Below, piece after piece: positions 53,534-61,884 of a stretch of 64,000 nucleotides of DNA (position 1 is its first letter; every line of letters begins with the position of its first letter). Origin of the DNA: Microbulbifer sp. A4B17 (GTDB taxonomy: Bacteria; Pseudomonadota; Gammaproteobacteria; Pseudomonadales; Cellvibrionaceae); contig NZ_CP029064.1 of NCBI RefSeq assembly GCF_003076275.1, forward strand, positions 2,428,501 through 2,492,500, read 5' to 3'. The translations under genes and the position numbers were made by a program. The notes under the pieces are model-generated. The model searched no databases. It was given only the letters and a program-made list of their open reading frames with translations, and had not been told where the DNA came from.

Positions 53534-55284
53534 TTCGCAGTTTGCTTGCCATTCTCGGACCTGCGCATCGCCGTGAAGTTGGCATTTATGCGGTATGGCT
53601 TCTCGCCTATGGGGTTTTGCAGGGAATCGCGGTGACACTTCTGGTGCCTCTGCTCAGTGCACTGTTGGCCTCTGAGATGCAGGCGGTTGGGTTCTGGCTG
53701 ATTGCGCTGTTTTCGGTTGTCGCAATTGCCTGTATAGCCCGCTACCAGCAAACCGTTAAAGGAGCGGCGCTGGCCATTCTGGTATTGAAAACCCTGCACA
53801 ATCGACTGGGTGAACACCTTTCTCAACTTCCCCTTGGTTGGTTCAATTCCGAAAAAGTGGGTCGTGTATCCCGCAGTGCAACCGTGGGCACCTTGATGGT
53901 GACCAATATCTTTGCACATCTGCTACCCCCTGTTGTCAGCGGTGTTGTCACTCCGCTTACCGTGGGGGTGGCGATGCTTTGGTTTGACTGGCGCTTGGGG
54001 CTGACCGCTTTGTTGTTTGTGCCCTTGATTTATATCGGCCACCGCTGGTCCGCCCAGTGGATAGGCGCCATGGAAACGGAAGTGGATGCTGCCGGAGCCC
54101 GCGCCAGTAGCCGGGTGGTGGAGTTTGCCCGCAATCAAGCGGTACTCAGGTCTTTTGGCAAAAATGTCAGCGGTTATCCCCCACTGGAAGAGGCGATTGC
54201 CGGGCAAAACAGAGCGGCGGGTTCCATGTTGCGGCAGACCTTCCCCCGCTTGTTTGCCGGTGGATTTATGGTGCAACTCGCCTTTGCCGCAGTGATTGCC
54301 GTGGGTATTTGGCTCACGCTCAATCAACAACTTCCCCCTATTGAATTGGTGGCTTTGCTAGCTTTGGCGGCCCGATTTACCGGTCCTCTGGCGGAACTCG
54401 CCGGGCGCAGTGGTCTGCTGCGCATGGCCGGTAATGATTTACGCAGACTGGCCGCTATCTTTTTTGAGCAACCGCTACCAGAACCACCGAGATCTCAGCC
54501 TTTTACCGAGCAGGGTGGGTTGGTTGAATTTTCAAATGTGAATTTTAGCTATGAGCCGGGGCAACCGGTATTGAAGGATCTTTCCTTTAGGGTTTCTCCG
54601 GGTACAACTACAGCGATAGTCGGTGCATCAGGTTCGGGTAAAACCACCATCACCCGTTTGTTGCTGCGTTTTTTTGATACCGATCAGGGCCAGGTAAAAG
54701 TGGGCGGGGTGGATGTGCGGCAACTACGCACAGAAGACCTGATGCGGCAGATCTCTATCGTTATGCAGGATGTGTATCTGTTCAGCGACACCCTGGAAGC
54801 GAATATTCGTTTGAGCTGTCCCGAAGCCAGTCAGGAAGAACTGGAACGTGTGGCGAAACTGGCTGGAGTGGATGAGATTATCGAGCGCTTGCCACAGGGA
54901 TGGCAGACCCAGGTAGGAGAAGGGGGCGCTGCACTTTCCGGTGGTGAACGCCAGCGGGTCTCTATCGCCCGCGCCCTATTAAAAGCCGCACCGATCGTTG
55001 TGCTGGATGAAGCGACAGCGGCGCTGGACCCGCGCAATGAAAAATATTTGAACAGCTCCCTGGGGCAGCTACAACAGGGTTCCACTCTTATTGTGATTGC
55101 CCATCAATTGTCCACCGTGATGAATGCGGACCAAATTATCGTACTTGATGCAGGTACTGTGGCCGAGACTGGAAATCACCGGGAACTATTATCCCTGCAA
55201 GGCCTTTACGCACATTTTTGGCGCCAGCGCAGCCGTGCAACTGGCTGGCAACTGGTTGAGACCGATACGGAGGTAAGCTTGTGA
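53530..55284 (+). CDS. ABC half-transporter (YbtQ/PchI-like)
   Basis: 584 residues, ATGA overlap with the previous gene. Membrane domain to about residue 310; ATPase with Walker A GASGSGKTT, Q-loop IVMQDVYLF, canonical signature LSGGERQRVSIAR, Walker B IVVLDEATAALDP and H-loop VIAHQ. It should form a heterodimer with the upstream half-transporter, which has the less regular signature. Confidence 0.92.
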   Translation: MIRSLLAILGPAHRREVGIYAVWLLAYGVLQGIAVTLLVPLLSALLASEMQAVGFWLIALFSVVAIACIARYQQTVKGAALAILVLKTLHNRLGEHLSQLPLGWFNSEKVGRVSRSATVGTLMVTNIFAHLLPPVVSGVVTPLTVGVAMLWFDWRLGLTALLFVPLIYIGHRWSAQWIGAMETEVDAAGARASSRVVEFARNQAVLRSFGKNVSGYPPLEEAIAGQNRAAGSMLRQTFPRLFAGGFMVQLAFAAVIAVGIWLTLNQQLPPIELVALLALAARFTGPLAELAGRSGLLRMAGNDLRRLAAIFFEQPLPEPPRSQPFTEQGGLVEFSNVNFSYEPGQPVLKDLSFRVSPGTTTAIVGASGSGKTTITRLLLRFFDTDQGQVKVGGVDVRQLRTEDLMRQISIVMQDVYLFSDTLEANIRLSCPEASQEELERVAKLAGVDEIIERLPQGWQTQVGEGGAALSGGERQRVSIARALLKAAPIVVLDEATAALDPRNEKYLNSSLGQLQQGSTLIVIAHQLSTVMNADQIIVLDAGTVAETGNHRELLSLQGLYAHFWRQRSRATGWQLVETDTEVSL

Positions 55285-56381
55285 CAATTGCGATTTTAGG
55301 TGGCTACGGCGATGTGGGCGCAGCCGTGACCGGTTATTTACAGTCACTGGAATTGGGCCCTTTGCGTATCGGTGGTCGCAATGCACATAAACAGCCGCTA
55401 CCCAGTAATTCAGTTATTTCATATCAGACCGTGGACTACCTGGATGCAGCCTCACTGGATCAGTTTGTGTCCGGTTGTAATGTTCTGATTAATTGCGCAG
55501 GACCTTCACATTTAATTGGCGACAGGGTTGCCAGGGCTGCGGCACAAGTGGGGGCAGCCTATATCGATGTTGCTGGCGATGAGGCTCTCTATGAGCAACT
55601 CGATTCATCCTATTACCAGAGCCGTGGATTAATCGCAGTCTTATCTGCTGGCTTACAGCCAGGACTCAGTAGCTTGCTGCCGCGCTGGCTGGCAGAGCAG
55701 GAATTCTCACAGGTAGAGAGCCTGACCAGTTATTTTGGCCTGCGCGATCGGTTTACCGATGTCGCCGCCGATGATTATTTGCAAGGTGCCAACGAACAGC
55801 ACAGCAAGCCCTTAGCGGCCTGGCGTAAAGGTCGCAGGGTGAATGGTTTGCTGAAGCGCCGCTCCGATGTGGAGCTGCCGTTTTTCCCAGACACAGCCAC
55901 TGTTCTCCCTTATTTAAACAGTGAAAGCGAGCGTTTGGCCCGGGACTTATCCCTCTCTGAAGGCGATTGGTATAACGCGATTACCGGCTCTCATATCTTG
56001 TCGGCATTTAATAGCGCCCATGGTTTGAGCCGCGACGAAGCGCGGGCAGCGCTGTGTCGGGCCAGTGCGCTGGATCTGGCGGGGCGCCACCCTTATGTGG
56101 TCATGCTTTTGCAGCTTAACGGTAAATACAACGGGCAAGAGCGCACTCGCACGGCGGCGTTGCGGGGCACTGGCAATGCAGATCTAACAGCAGCGGTAGC
56201 CGCGGTTACCACTATGGCTGTACTTCGCGATGAAATCCCAGCGGGTTGTCACTACTGTGCCCAAGTATTGCCGCCGGCATCAGCGATGGAGCGAATGTCG
56301 GAGATTGGGGCATTGAGTTTTTTAACCAACCTGGAAACAAGTATTGAAGATATGGTGTGCCTTGAGGAGGGAGCCATTTGA
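55281..56381 (+). CDS. saccharopine-dehydrogenase-fold reductase (possible PchK-type)
   Basis: 366 residues from GTG, overlapping the transporter stop, with GGAGG upstream. The N-terminal Rossmann motif is IAILGGYGDVGAAVTGYL, followed by INCAGPSHLIGDRVARAA and YIDVAGDEALY, the layout of the saccharopine dehydrogenase NADP-binding family. I recall that the enantio-pyochelin cluster of Pseudomonas protegens uses an unrelated reductase, PchK, in place of PchG; this gene may be of that type. It probably reduces a thiazoline on a carrier domain. A second, different reductase lies at 59823. Confidence 0.8.
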   Translation: MTIAILGGYGDVGAAVTGYLQSLELGPLRIGGRNAHKQPLPSNSVISYQTVDYLDAASLDQFVSGCNVLINCAGPSHLIGDRVARAAAQVGAAYIDVAGDEALYEQLDSSYYQSRGLIAVLSAGLQPGLSSLLPRWLAEQEFSQVESLTSYFGLRDRFTDVAADDYLQGANEQHSKPLAAWRKGRRVNGLLKRRSDVELPFFPDTATVLPYLNSESERLARDLSLSEGDWYNAITGSHILSAFNSAHGLSRDEARAALCRASALDLAGRHPYVVMLLQLNGKYNGQERTRTAALRGTGNADLTAAVAAVTTMAVLRDEIPAGCHYCAQVLPPASAMERMSEIGALSFLTNLETSIEDMVCLEEGAI

Positions 56382-57529
56382 AAAACCTAACACCTCCAAC
56401 TGCCAATACCGCCCATGAGGCTGGGCTGGCAGCTCTGCCCGCTGAGCTGACGGTAGACAGTGGTTTGGCGCAACTGCCTGCTGCAATGCAGAGGCTGGAA
56501 TTCGTCAGCCTACGGGCGATTATGGAGTTGCTTTCTTCCAGCGGTGCATTGACCGCCGAAAATGCCGGGCGCAGCAGTGACGAAATTATTGATACGCTGG
56601 GTGCCGCCTGCCGACACCACTGGCTGGTTCGCCGCTGGCTGGTGGCCCTGGTTGAGCGAGAGTTCTTGAAGCTCAGTAATGGCTACTACTCCTGGGAGCA
56701 AATTCCCGAGAGTGCAGCTGGGGCAGATAAATTACCAGAGGCCTACGATGCGCTGGGATTTCCCCCGGAAATGGCTCAGTCTCATCAAAAGCTCCTCACG
56801 CATTTGGCTGAACTGGTGCGGGATCAGGTCTCCATTAATCAACTGCTATTCGAGAATGGAGAAATACTAACCGCATTGGCCGCCTACCAGAACAACTGGT
56901 TTACGACTTATCTCAATTATGCGGCGGCGAGCATTGTCAAACAGGCCGTAAAACCCGGTCCTATGTTAAGAGTGCTCGAATTAGGCGGTGGAGCGGGTCT
57001 AACCACTGCTGCAATCTTAGATACTCTGGCTGGCAGGCCGATTAATTATCGCTTTACGGATATATCGCCTCTATTCACCACCGCTGCCCAGAAGAAATTC
57101 CGCAATCACATCGGTTTGCGCTGCAGCCTGCTCGATATCAATGCGGATTTCACCGCGCAGTCAATCCCAGCAGCCAGCACCGACATTGTTGTGGCTGGCA
57201 ATGTTTTGCACAACGCCGCTCATATTGGTCAGACCCTACAGCGTATTCGTCGTTCTCTGGTCAATGGTGGCTGGCTGTTGTTTAGCGAATCCACTCGGGA
57301 AAACCATGCCATGTTAACGGCAATGCAGTTTCTTCTTTCCCCCGCAGAATCGGAGTCGTTGCTGGGGAGTGAAGACCGGAGAGGAGGAACCGACCAGGTG
57401 TTTATCGACAACACAGCATGGCAGGAAGAACTGGTTGTGGCCGGCTTTGAAGTTAAGTGCTTCTTACCTTCATCGACATCGCCATTATCGGTCGCGGGTC
57501 AGACTCTATTTTTTGCAAAAGCTGTTTAA
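56378..57529 (+). CDS. free-standing methyltransferase-like protein of the NRPS locus
   Basis: 383 residues from TTG; AGGAGG stands nine bases upstream and the start overlaps the previous stop. The N-terminal winged part (HHWLVRRWLVALVEREFL) and the following segment FENGEILTALAAYQNNWF resemble the region just before the MT core of interrupted A domains (in NRPS 2: HHWLVRRWLDLLVNAKLL). The SAM-fold core has VLELGGGAGLTT near residue 200, YRFTDISPLF and VVAGNVLHN. There is no carrier or A-domain sequence. It could be a trans-acting C-/N-methyltransferase or, like the PchE insert, an epimerase. Confidence 0.85.
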   Translation: MKNLTPPTANTAHEAGLAALPAELTVDSGLAQLPAAMQRLEFVSLRAIMELLSSSGALTAENAGRSSDEIIDTLGAACRHHWLVRRWLVALVEREFLKLSNGYYSWEQIPESAAGADKLPEAYDALGFPPEMAQSHQKLLTHLAELVRDQVSINQLLFENGEILTALAAYQNNWFTTYLNYAAASIVKQAVKPGPMLRVLELGGGAGLTTAAILDTLAGRPINYRFTDISPLFTTAAQKKFRNHIGLRCSLLDINADFTAQSIPAASTDIVVAGNVLHNAAHIGQTLQRIRRSLVNGGWLLFSESTRENHAMLTAMQFLLSPAESESLLGSEDRRGGTDQVFIDNTAWQEELVVAGFEVKCFLPSSTSPLSVAGQTLFFAKAV

Positions 57530-57538
57530 GGGGCTGTG

Positions 57539-59833
57539 ATGAAAATCGAGGTAATAACAGCAGAAATCTTAAGTGGGTTAGAGCAGTTGGGGGAAGCACC
57601 GGCACTATCCTTTGATGGCCATAAGTGGAGTGGTAACCAGGTACTGGCCTGGACAAAAGCTGTGGCAGAAAACCTGAGTGAGCAGCTGGATATTTTGCAA
57701 GGTAAAGCACTGCTGTTACCTGCCAATAGTTGCGAAGAAGCAGTTCGACTGCTTTTGCACTTGGTGGCGCTAAGGTTGGGGATCGGGTTTGAAACTGAAG
57801 CCCCGACTAATGCAGAGGGTAAGCCCCTGGCAATTAAAGTACAAACCCCAGATTTATTGGGAGTCGTTCAAGAAGAACTTTCCCTGTTGTTAACAGACAA
57901 GGGGATGATAGAGGCTGACACCGCTGAAGCAAATTTCACACTGTATAAATCCCAACAAGAGTCGCTAAGGGCTCTTCAGGGCAGGGTAGGGGTATTTTCC
58001 CCTCTCAATAAATTTGCCCGATTTGCCATTTTTGCGGCATGGAGTTGTGGGCTTGCTGTCTACTTGCAGTCGCCTGAAATCAATCCCGCAAAAGCACTGG
58101 TTATTTTGGAGCGCTCGGGGTGTAGCGGAGTAATACTGCTGGCAACCTTATTAAAGGGGTTGGTAGCACATCCCGCAATTGCCCTGACAAACCTGAAAAA
58201 TCTGCAATGTCTGCTCTATGAAACTGAAGTATTGCTGCCACAACCCCTGTTGCAGAATGCTCGGCGCCTATTAGCCAGTGAGATAGCAGGTTGGGTCTGT
58301 AGCGAGACGAGTATAGAACCTGTTGCAAAGGCGGAGCAGGCGTTAACCCAAAAGCTTGAGGCCATCACTGAGAGCGTTGCGAAACACCCCGCCGTTGCCA
58401 ACTCTTTCACTGTGCCCCTAACCGGGGGCGACCGCTGGGCTGTGTTTGCACAAGCTAAGGTACAGGAGAAGATACAGGACAAGCCTGGCATGCCCGATAT
58501 GGCTGGGTTATTTGAAGGAATTAATACCGAGCTGGATACAGAATTTGCCCATATTGACTTGGAACATGCGGTAAAGGTTACCGAACAGCTTAACGCTACC
58601 GCTTTGCTATCTATGCTGAATGCCTTTAGTCACCTGGGACTGTTTTGTGATCAGCACTCAGTACACAGTTTGGCAGATATACTCGAAATCCCACCGGTTG
58701 CTCAACAGCACCGAGCCTTGATTAAACGTTGGGTTAGGGTTTTGCAGGAGCAACAGTTACTTAGTGCTGACGGTGACAGCTGGCGTGTCGAGGTTGATCC
58801 TGATAACTACAGTGATACCGCTCTTGCTCAGGCCTGGGGTCAATTGGAACAGGATTGGCGAGCACTCTCTGGAGCAAGCAAAACGATCGATTACGCCCGC
58901 GCTAATGCGGAGCAATTACCAGATTTGATTCGAGGCAAAGTCCAGGCTGTGCACCTGCTGTTCCCCCGTGGTAGCACTGAGTTGGCGAGTGCGCTCTACC
59001 GGGAGGGTATCGCTGCCAGGTACCAACAGCGTGCAGTCAGTGCTTTATTGAAGTCCATTTTAAATAACCGGGAAGGGCATCCACAGCCCCTGAAAATTTT
59101 AGAGGTTGGTGCAGGCACCGGTGCGACAACCCAGGCCCTCTTGCCCGTGTTGGACGGTGCCAGTGGTCATACCCAGTTTGATTACCAGTTCACGGATATC
59201 TCTGCGGCTTTTCTCGACAGCTTTTTCGCACAACATGGTGATCAGGAGCAACGCCCCTGGTTGCGCCGTGGTTTGTTTGATATTGATCGTTCGTTGCGCA
59301 GCCAGGGATTTTCTCCCAATAGCTTCGACGTAATTATTGCCGGTGGTGTTTTTAATGCCGCTCATAACACAGATGCCTCACTGCGAAGAGTGGCTGAGTT
59401 ATTGCGCCCGGGAGGTTGGTTCATTATGACCGAGCCAACCAGTGAGGAGTTCTGGGTGATGGCATCACAGGCATTTATGTTGGTTGATGCCGTCGACGAG
59501 CGCACGGATTCCGGTGCAACATTTCTGTCACTTTCCCAGTGGCACAATGCCCTGGAGGCTGCCGGATTACAGTTGGCTATGGATTTGCCAGTATCTGAAC
59601 ACCCCCTATCCAGACAGGGGCATCGCTTCTTTGCCTGTAGAGCCAAACAACATCAAATGCGCCTGACGGCAGATTGCCTGACCGAATATATCGATCATTT
59701 TGATTCAGAAATTTTTATCCAGGTTTTGGACCAGTTGCCTCTGACGATTGACGGTGAGGTAGACAATGTTCAGTTGCAGGAATGGGCTCAGTCCATGGGC
59801 AGTCATCAGGGAGATTCGTCCTATGGGAATTGA
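57539..59833 (+). CDS. free-standing degenerate A-MT didomain
   Basis: 764 residues from ATG 57539. Residues 1-310 follow an A domain in outline (FDGHKWSGNQVLAWTKAVAE; LHLVALRLGIGF) but the A3 phosphate loop is missing. Residues about 350-700 are the MT module in the same order as in NRPS 2: winged segment HRALIKRWVRVLQEQQLL, LLFPRGSTELASALYREGI, SAM motif LEVGAGTGATTQAL, YQFTDISAAFL, SEHPLSRQGHRFF. The end is an A10-like LPLTIDGEVDN, where the catalytic Lys is Glu. No carrier domain follows. It looks like an interrupted A domain that has lost adenylation and kept MT, acting in trans. It overlaps the next gene by 11 bases. Confidence 0.88.
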   Translation: MKIEVITAEILSGLEQLGEAPALSFDGHKWSGNQVLAWTKAVAENLSEQLDILQGKALLLPANSCEEAVRLLLHLVALRLGIGFETEAPTNAEGKPLAIKVQTPDLLGVVQEELSLLLTDKGMIEADTAEANFTLYKSQQESLRALQGRVGVFSPLNKFARFAIFAAWSCGLAVYLQSPEINPAKALVILERSGCSGVILLATLLKGLVAHPAIALTNLKNLQCLLYETEVLLPQPLLQNARRLLASEIAGWVCSETSIEPVAKAEQALTQKLEAITESVAKHPAVANSFTVPLTGGDRWAVFAQAKVQEKIQDKPGMPDMAGLFEGINTELDTEFAHIDLEHAVKVTEQLNATALLSMLNAFSHLGLFCDQHSVHSLADILEIPPVAQQHRALIKRWVRVLQEQQLLSADGDSWRVEVDPDNYSDTALAQAWGQLEQDWRALSGASKTIDYARANAEQLPDLIRGKVQAVHLLFPRGSTELASALYREGIAARYQQRAVSALLKSILNNREGHPQPLKILEVGAGTGATTQALLPVLDGASGHTQFDYQFTDISAAFLDSFFAQHGDQEQRPWLRRGLFDIDRSLRSQGFSPNSFDVIIAGGVFNAAHNTDASLRRVAELLRPGGWFIMTEPTSEEFWVMASQAFMLVDAVDERTDSGATFLSLSQWHNALEAAGLQLAMDLPVSEHPLSRQGHRFFACRAKQHQMRLTADCLTEYIDHFDSEIFIQVLDQLPLTIDGEVDNVQLQEWAQSMGSHQGDSSYGN

Positions 59834-60929
59834 TAAGCGCAAGCGAGTTGTCGTTGCAGGGACAGGCTTTGGCCGTATTTATCTCGAAGCCCTGACTTCC
59901 TCCAGATTACTCGGTCGGGATTATTTTGAATTGGCCGGTTTATTGGCTCGGGGTAGTGATTATTCCAGAAGTTGTGCCGAGCAATATGGGGTGCCGCTTT
60001 ATACCGAGGCCGAGCAAATTCCCGATGATATCGACATAGTGTGTGTTGTTGTTCGTTCTGGGGCAACGGGGGGCGAGGGTTCTGAATTGGCCCAATCGCT
60101 ACTCAAGCGGGGTATTCATGTATTGCAGGAGCACCCGGTCCACACCAAGGAAATTACTGCAAACCTGCTGGCTGCAAAACAGGGAAATGCGGCTTATGCC
60201 GTTAATACGCTATATCCGAATTTGCGTCCCACCAGGCAATTTTTGGCGGCGGCCGAATATTTACGTCGCCACCAGCGCCTGGAAATGATCGATGCTATCT
60301 GCAACAGCCAAATGGCCTATCCGCTGCTGGATGTAATTGGCCGCGCGGTAGGTGGCCTTCGCCCCTGGTCTTTTAGCGAGCCGGTGCAAGCGGAAGGGCA
60401 CCCTTTTCAAAGTTTATCGGCCACTCTTGGTGGAGTGCCTTTGACGTTGCGCATACAAAATCAGGTGCACCCACAAGACCCGGACAATCACTCCCTGTTA
60501 CTGCATCGACTTGCCATAGGTAGTGAGGGGGGTGTTCTAACTTTGGCCGATACCCACGGCCCCGTGCTGTGGAATCCAAGGCTGCATTCACCACGGGATC
60601 AAACAGGCAGGCTGATACTTAGCGGTGAGGGTACCGAGCGATTGGCGGTTCCCAGCATGGTAACCCTGGGTGATACGGACATGCGCAGTTACCACGATAT
60701 TTTTGCCCTCACTTGGCCTGAGGCCGTTATCCAGGCTCTGCATTCCCTTTGCGCCGATATCGCGCAACCCGAAAGACGCAAGCAGAGCGGCCAGTGGGCT
60801 TTGAGTGTGTCGATGGTATGGAGTGATTTAACTGCGCGTATCGGTATGCCCGCATTAATCCAGCCCGGGGAACCGGAGCCAGTATCAGTGCAGGCGCTTA
60901 CCGATATTGTTAGCCAGGCTTGCGACTAA
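59823..60929 (+). CDS. thiazolinyl imide reductase (PchG/YbtU/Irp3-like)
   Basis: 368 residues from ATG 59823, with GGGAG at nine-base spacing; the longer reading to 59766 lies in the previous gene. Gfo/Idh-type fold. RVVVAGTGFGRIYLEAL is the nucleotide-binding start typical of PchG and YbtU, followed by VVVRSGATGG and HVLQEHPVHTKEI. It reduces a carrier-bound thiazoline to thiazolidine, the step before N-methylation in pyochelin. Last gene of the tightly packed biosynthetic run; 67 bases then separate it from the ABC ATPase. Confidence 0.9.
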   Translation: MGIDKRKRVVVAGTGFGRIYLEALTSSRLLGRDYFELAGLLARGSDYSRSCAEQYGVPLYTEAEQIPDDIDIVCVVVRSGATGGEGSELAQSLLKRGIHVLQEHPVHTKEITANLLAAKQGNAAYAVNTLYPNLRPTRQFLAAAEYLRRHQRLEMIDAICNSQMAYPLLDVIGRAVGGLRPWSFSEPVQAEGHPFQSLSATLGGVPLTLRIQNQVHPQDPDNHSLLLHRLAIGSEGGVLTLADTHGPVLWNPRLHSPRDQTGRLILSGEGTERLAVPSMVTLGDTDMRSYHDIFALTWPEAVIQALHSLCADIAQPERRKQSGQWALSVSMVWSDLTARIGMPALIQPGEPEPVSVQALTDIVSQACD

Positions 60930-60996
60930 AAGAATACGCAAATAGCACAAAAAGTGATTACGGAATTTTTACTTATAAACGGGGTTAGGAGGAGAG

Positions 60997-61884
60997 ATGC
61001 AAAAGCAATCAGGGTTGATCGTTGAAGGGCTCTTTAAGACTTATAAAAACGGGGTGAAAGCGCTAAACGGTGTTGATTTGGAAGTTGGCCCCGGAATGTA
61101 TGGGTTGCTCGGGCCGAATGGCGCGGGGAAAAGTAGTTTGATGCGCACTTTGGCAACCCTGCAAACGCCAGATAGTGGCCGGATTATTCTCGATGGTGTG
61201 GATGTTCTGGCAAATCCGGATTTTATGCGCAGTAAATTGGGTTATTTACCGCAACATATTGGTGCTTACCCCGGGATTGCCGCGCGGACATTACTGGATC
61301 GTTTCGCCTGGCTTAAAGGTTTTACCCAAACGAGTGCAAGGCGCCGCGAAGTGGACAGGCTTTTGGAGCAGGTCAATTTGGCCGATGTGGCCGATCGAGC
61401 TGTATCAACTTATTCCGGCGGCATGTTGCGCCGCTTTGGTATTGCCATTGCACTTATCGGTGAGCCGCGCCTAATTATTGTCGACGAACCCACAGCAGGC
61501 CTGGACCCCGCTGAGCGCAACCGCTTTCACTGTGTTTTGGCGGATGTCGCGGCGGATGCCATTGTATTGCTCTCCACCCATATCGTTGAAGATATCGAAA
61601 ACCTGTGTCAGCGCCTGGCGATATTGGCCTCAGGGCGCATTGTCGTTGAGGGGACAGCCCCGGACGTGACTGCGCCCCATAAAGACAAGATGTGGCAAGC
61701 ACTGATTCCTCGCGGCGAGCAGTTACCGGAATCCCTGCACAATATCGCCAAGCCCGATGGCACCCAGGTAATTGTGCACGGTGAGAAACCCGAAGACCCC
61801 CGCTTTACGGCCCATTCCCCGCGCCTGGAAGATATCTATCACCTGGCGATTGAGCAGGTAAAAGACCAGCGGGAGGCAGCATGA
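60997..61884 (+). CDS. ABC transporter ATP-binding protein
   Basis: 295 residues with AGGAGGAG before the ATG. Walker A GPNGAGKSS, Q-loop YLPQHIGAYPG, signature YSGGMLRRFGIA, Walker B LIIVDEPTAGLDP and H-loop LLSTHIVED. This is the CcmA/DrrA-like class that pairs with separate permeases. ATGA overlap with the next gene makes that its partner. The pair may be in the siderophore operon or have its own promoter in the 67-base gap. Confidence 0.92.
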   Translation: MQKQSGLIVEGLFKTYKNGVKALNGVDLEVGPGMYGLLGPNGAGKSSLMRTLATLQTPDSGRIILDGVDVLANPDFMRSKLGYLPQHIGAYPGIAARTLLDRFAWLKGFTQTSARRREVDRLLEQVNLADVADRAVSTYSGGMLRRFGIAIALIGEPRLIIVDEPTAGLDPAERNRFHCVLADVAADAIVLLSTHIVEDIENLCQRLAILASGRIVVEGTAPDVTAPHKDKMWQALIPRGEQLPESLHNIAKPDGTQVIVHGEKPEDPRFTAHSPRLEDIYHLAIEQVKDQREAA

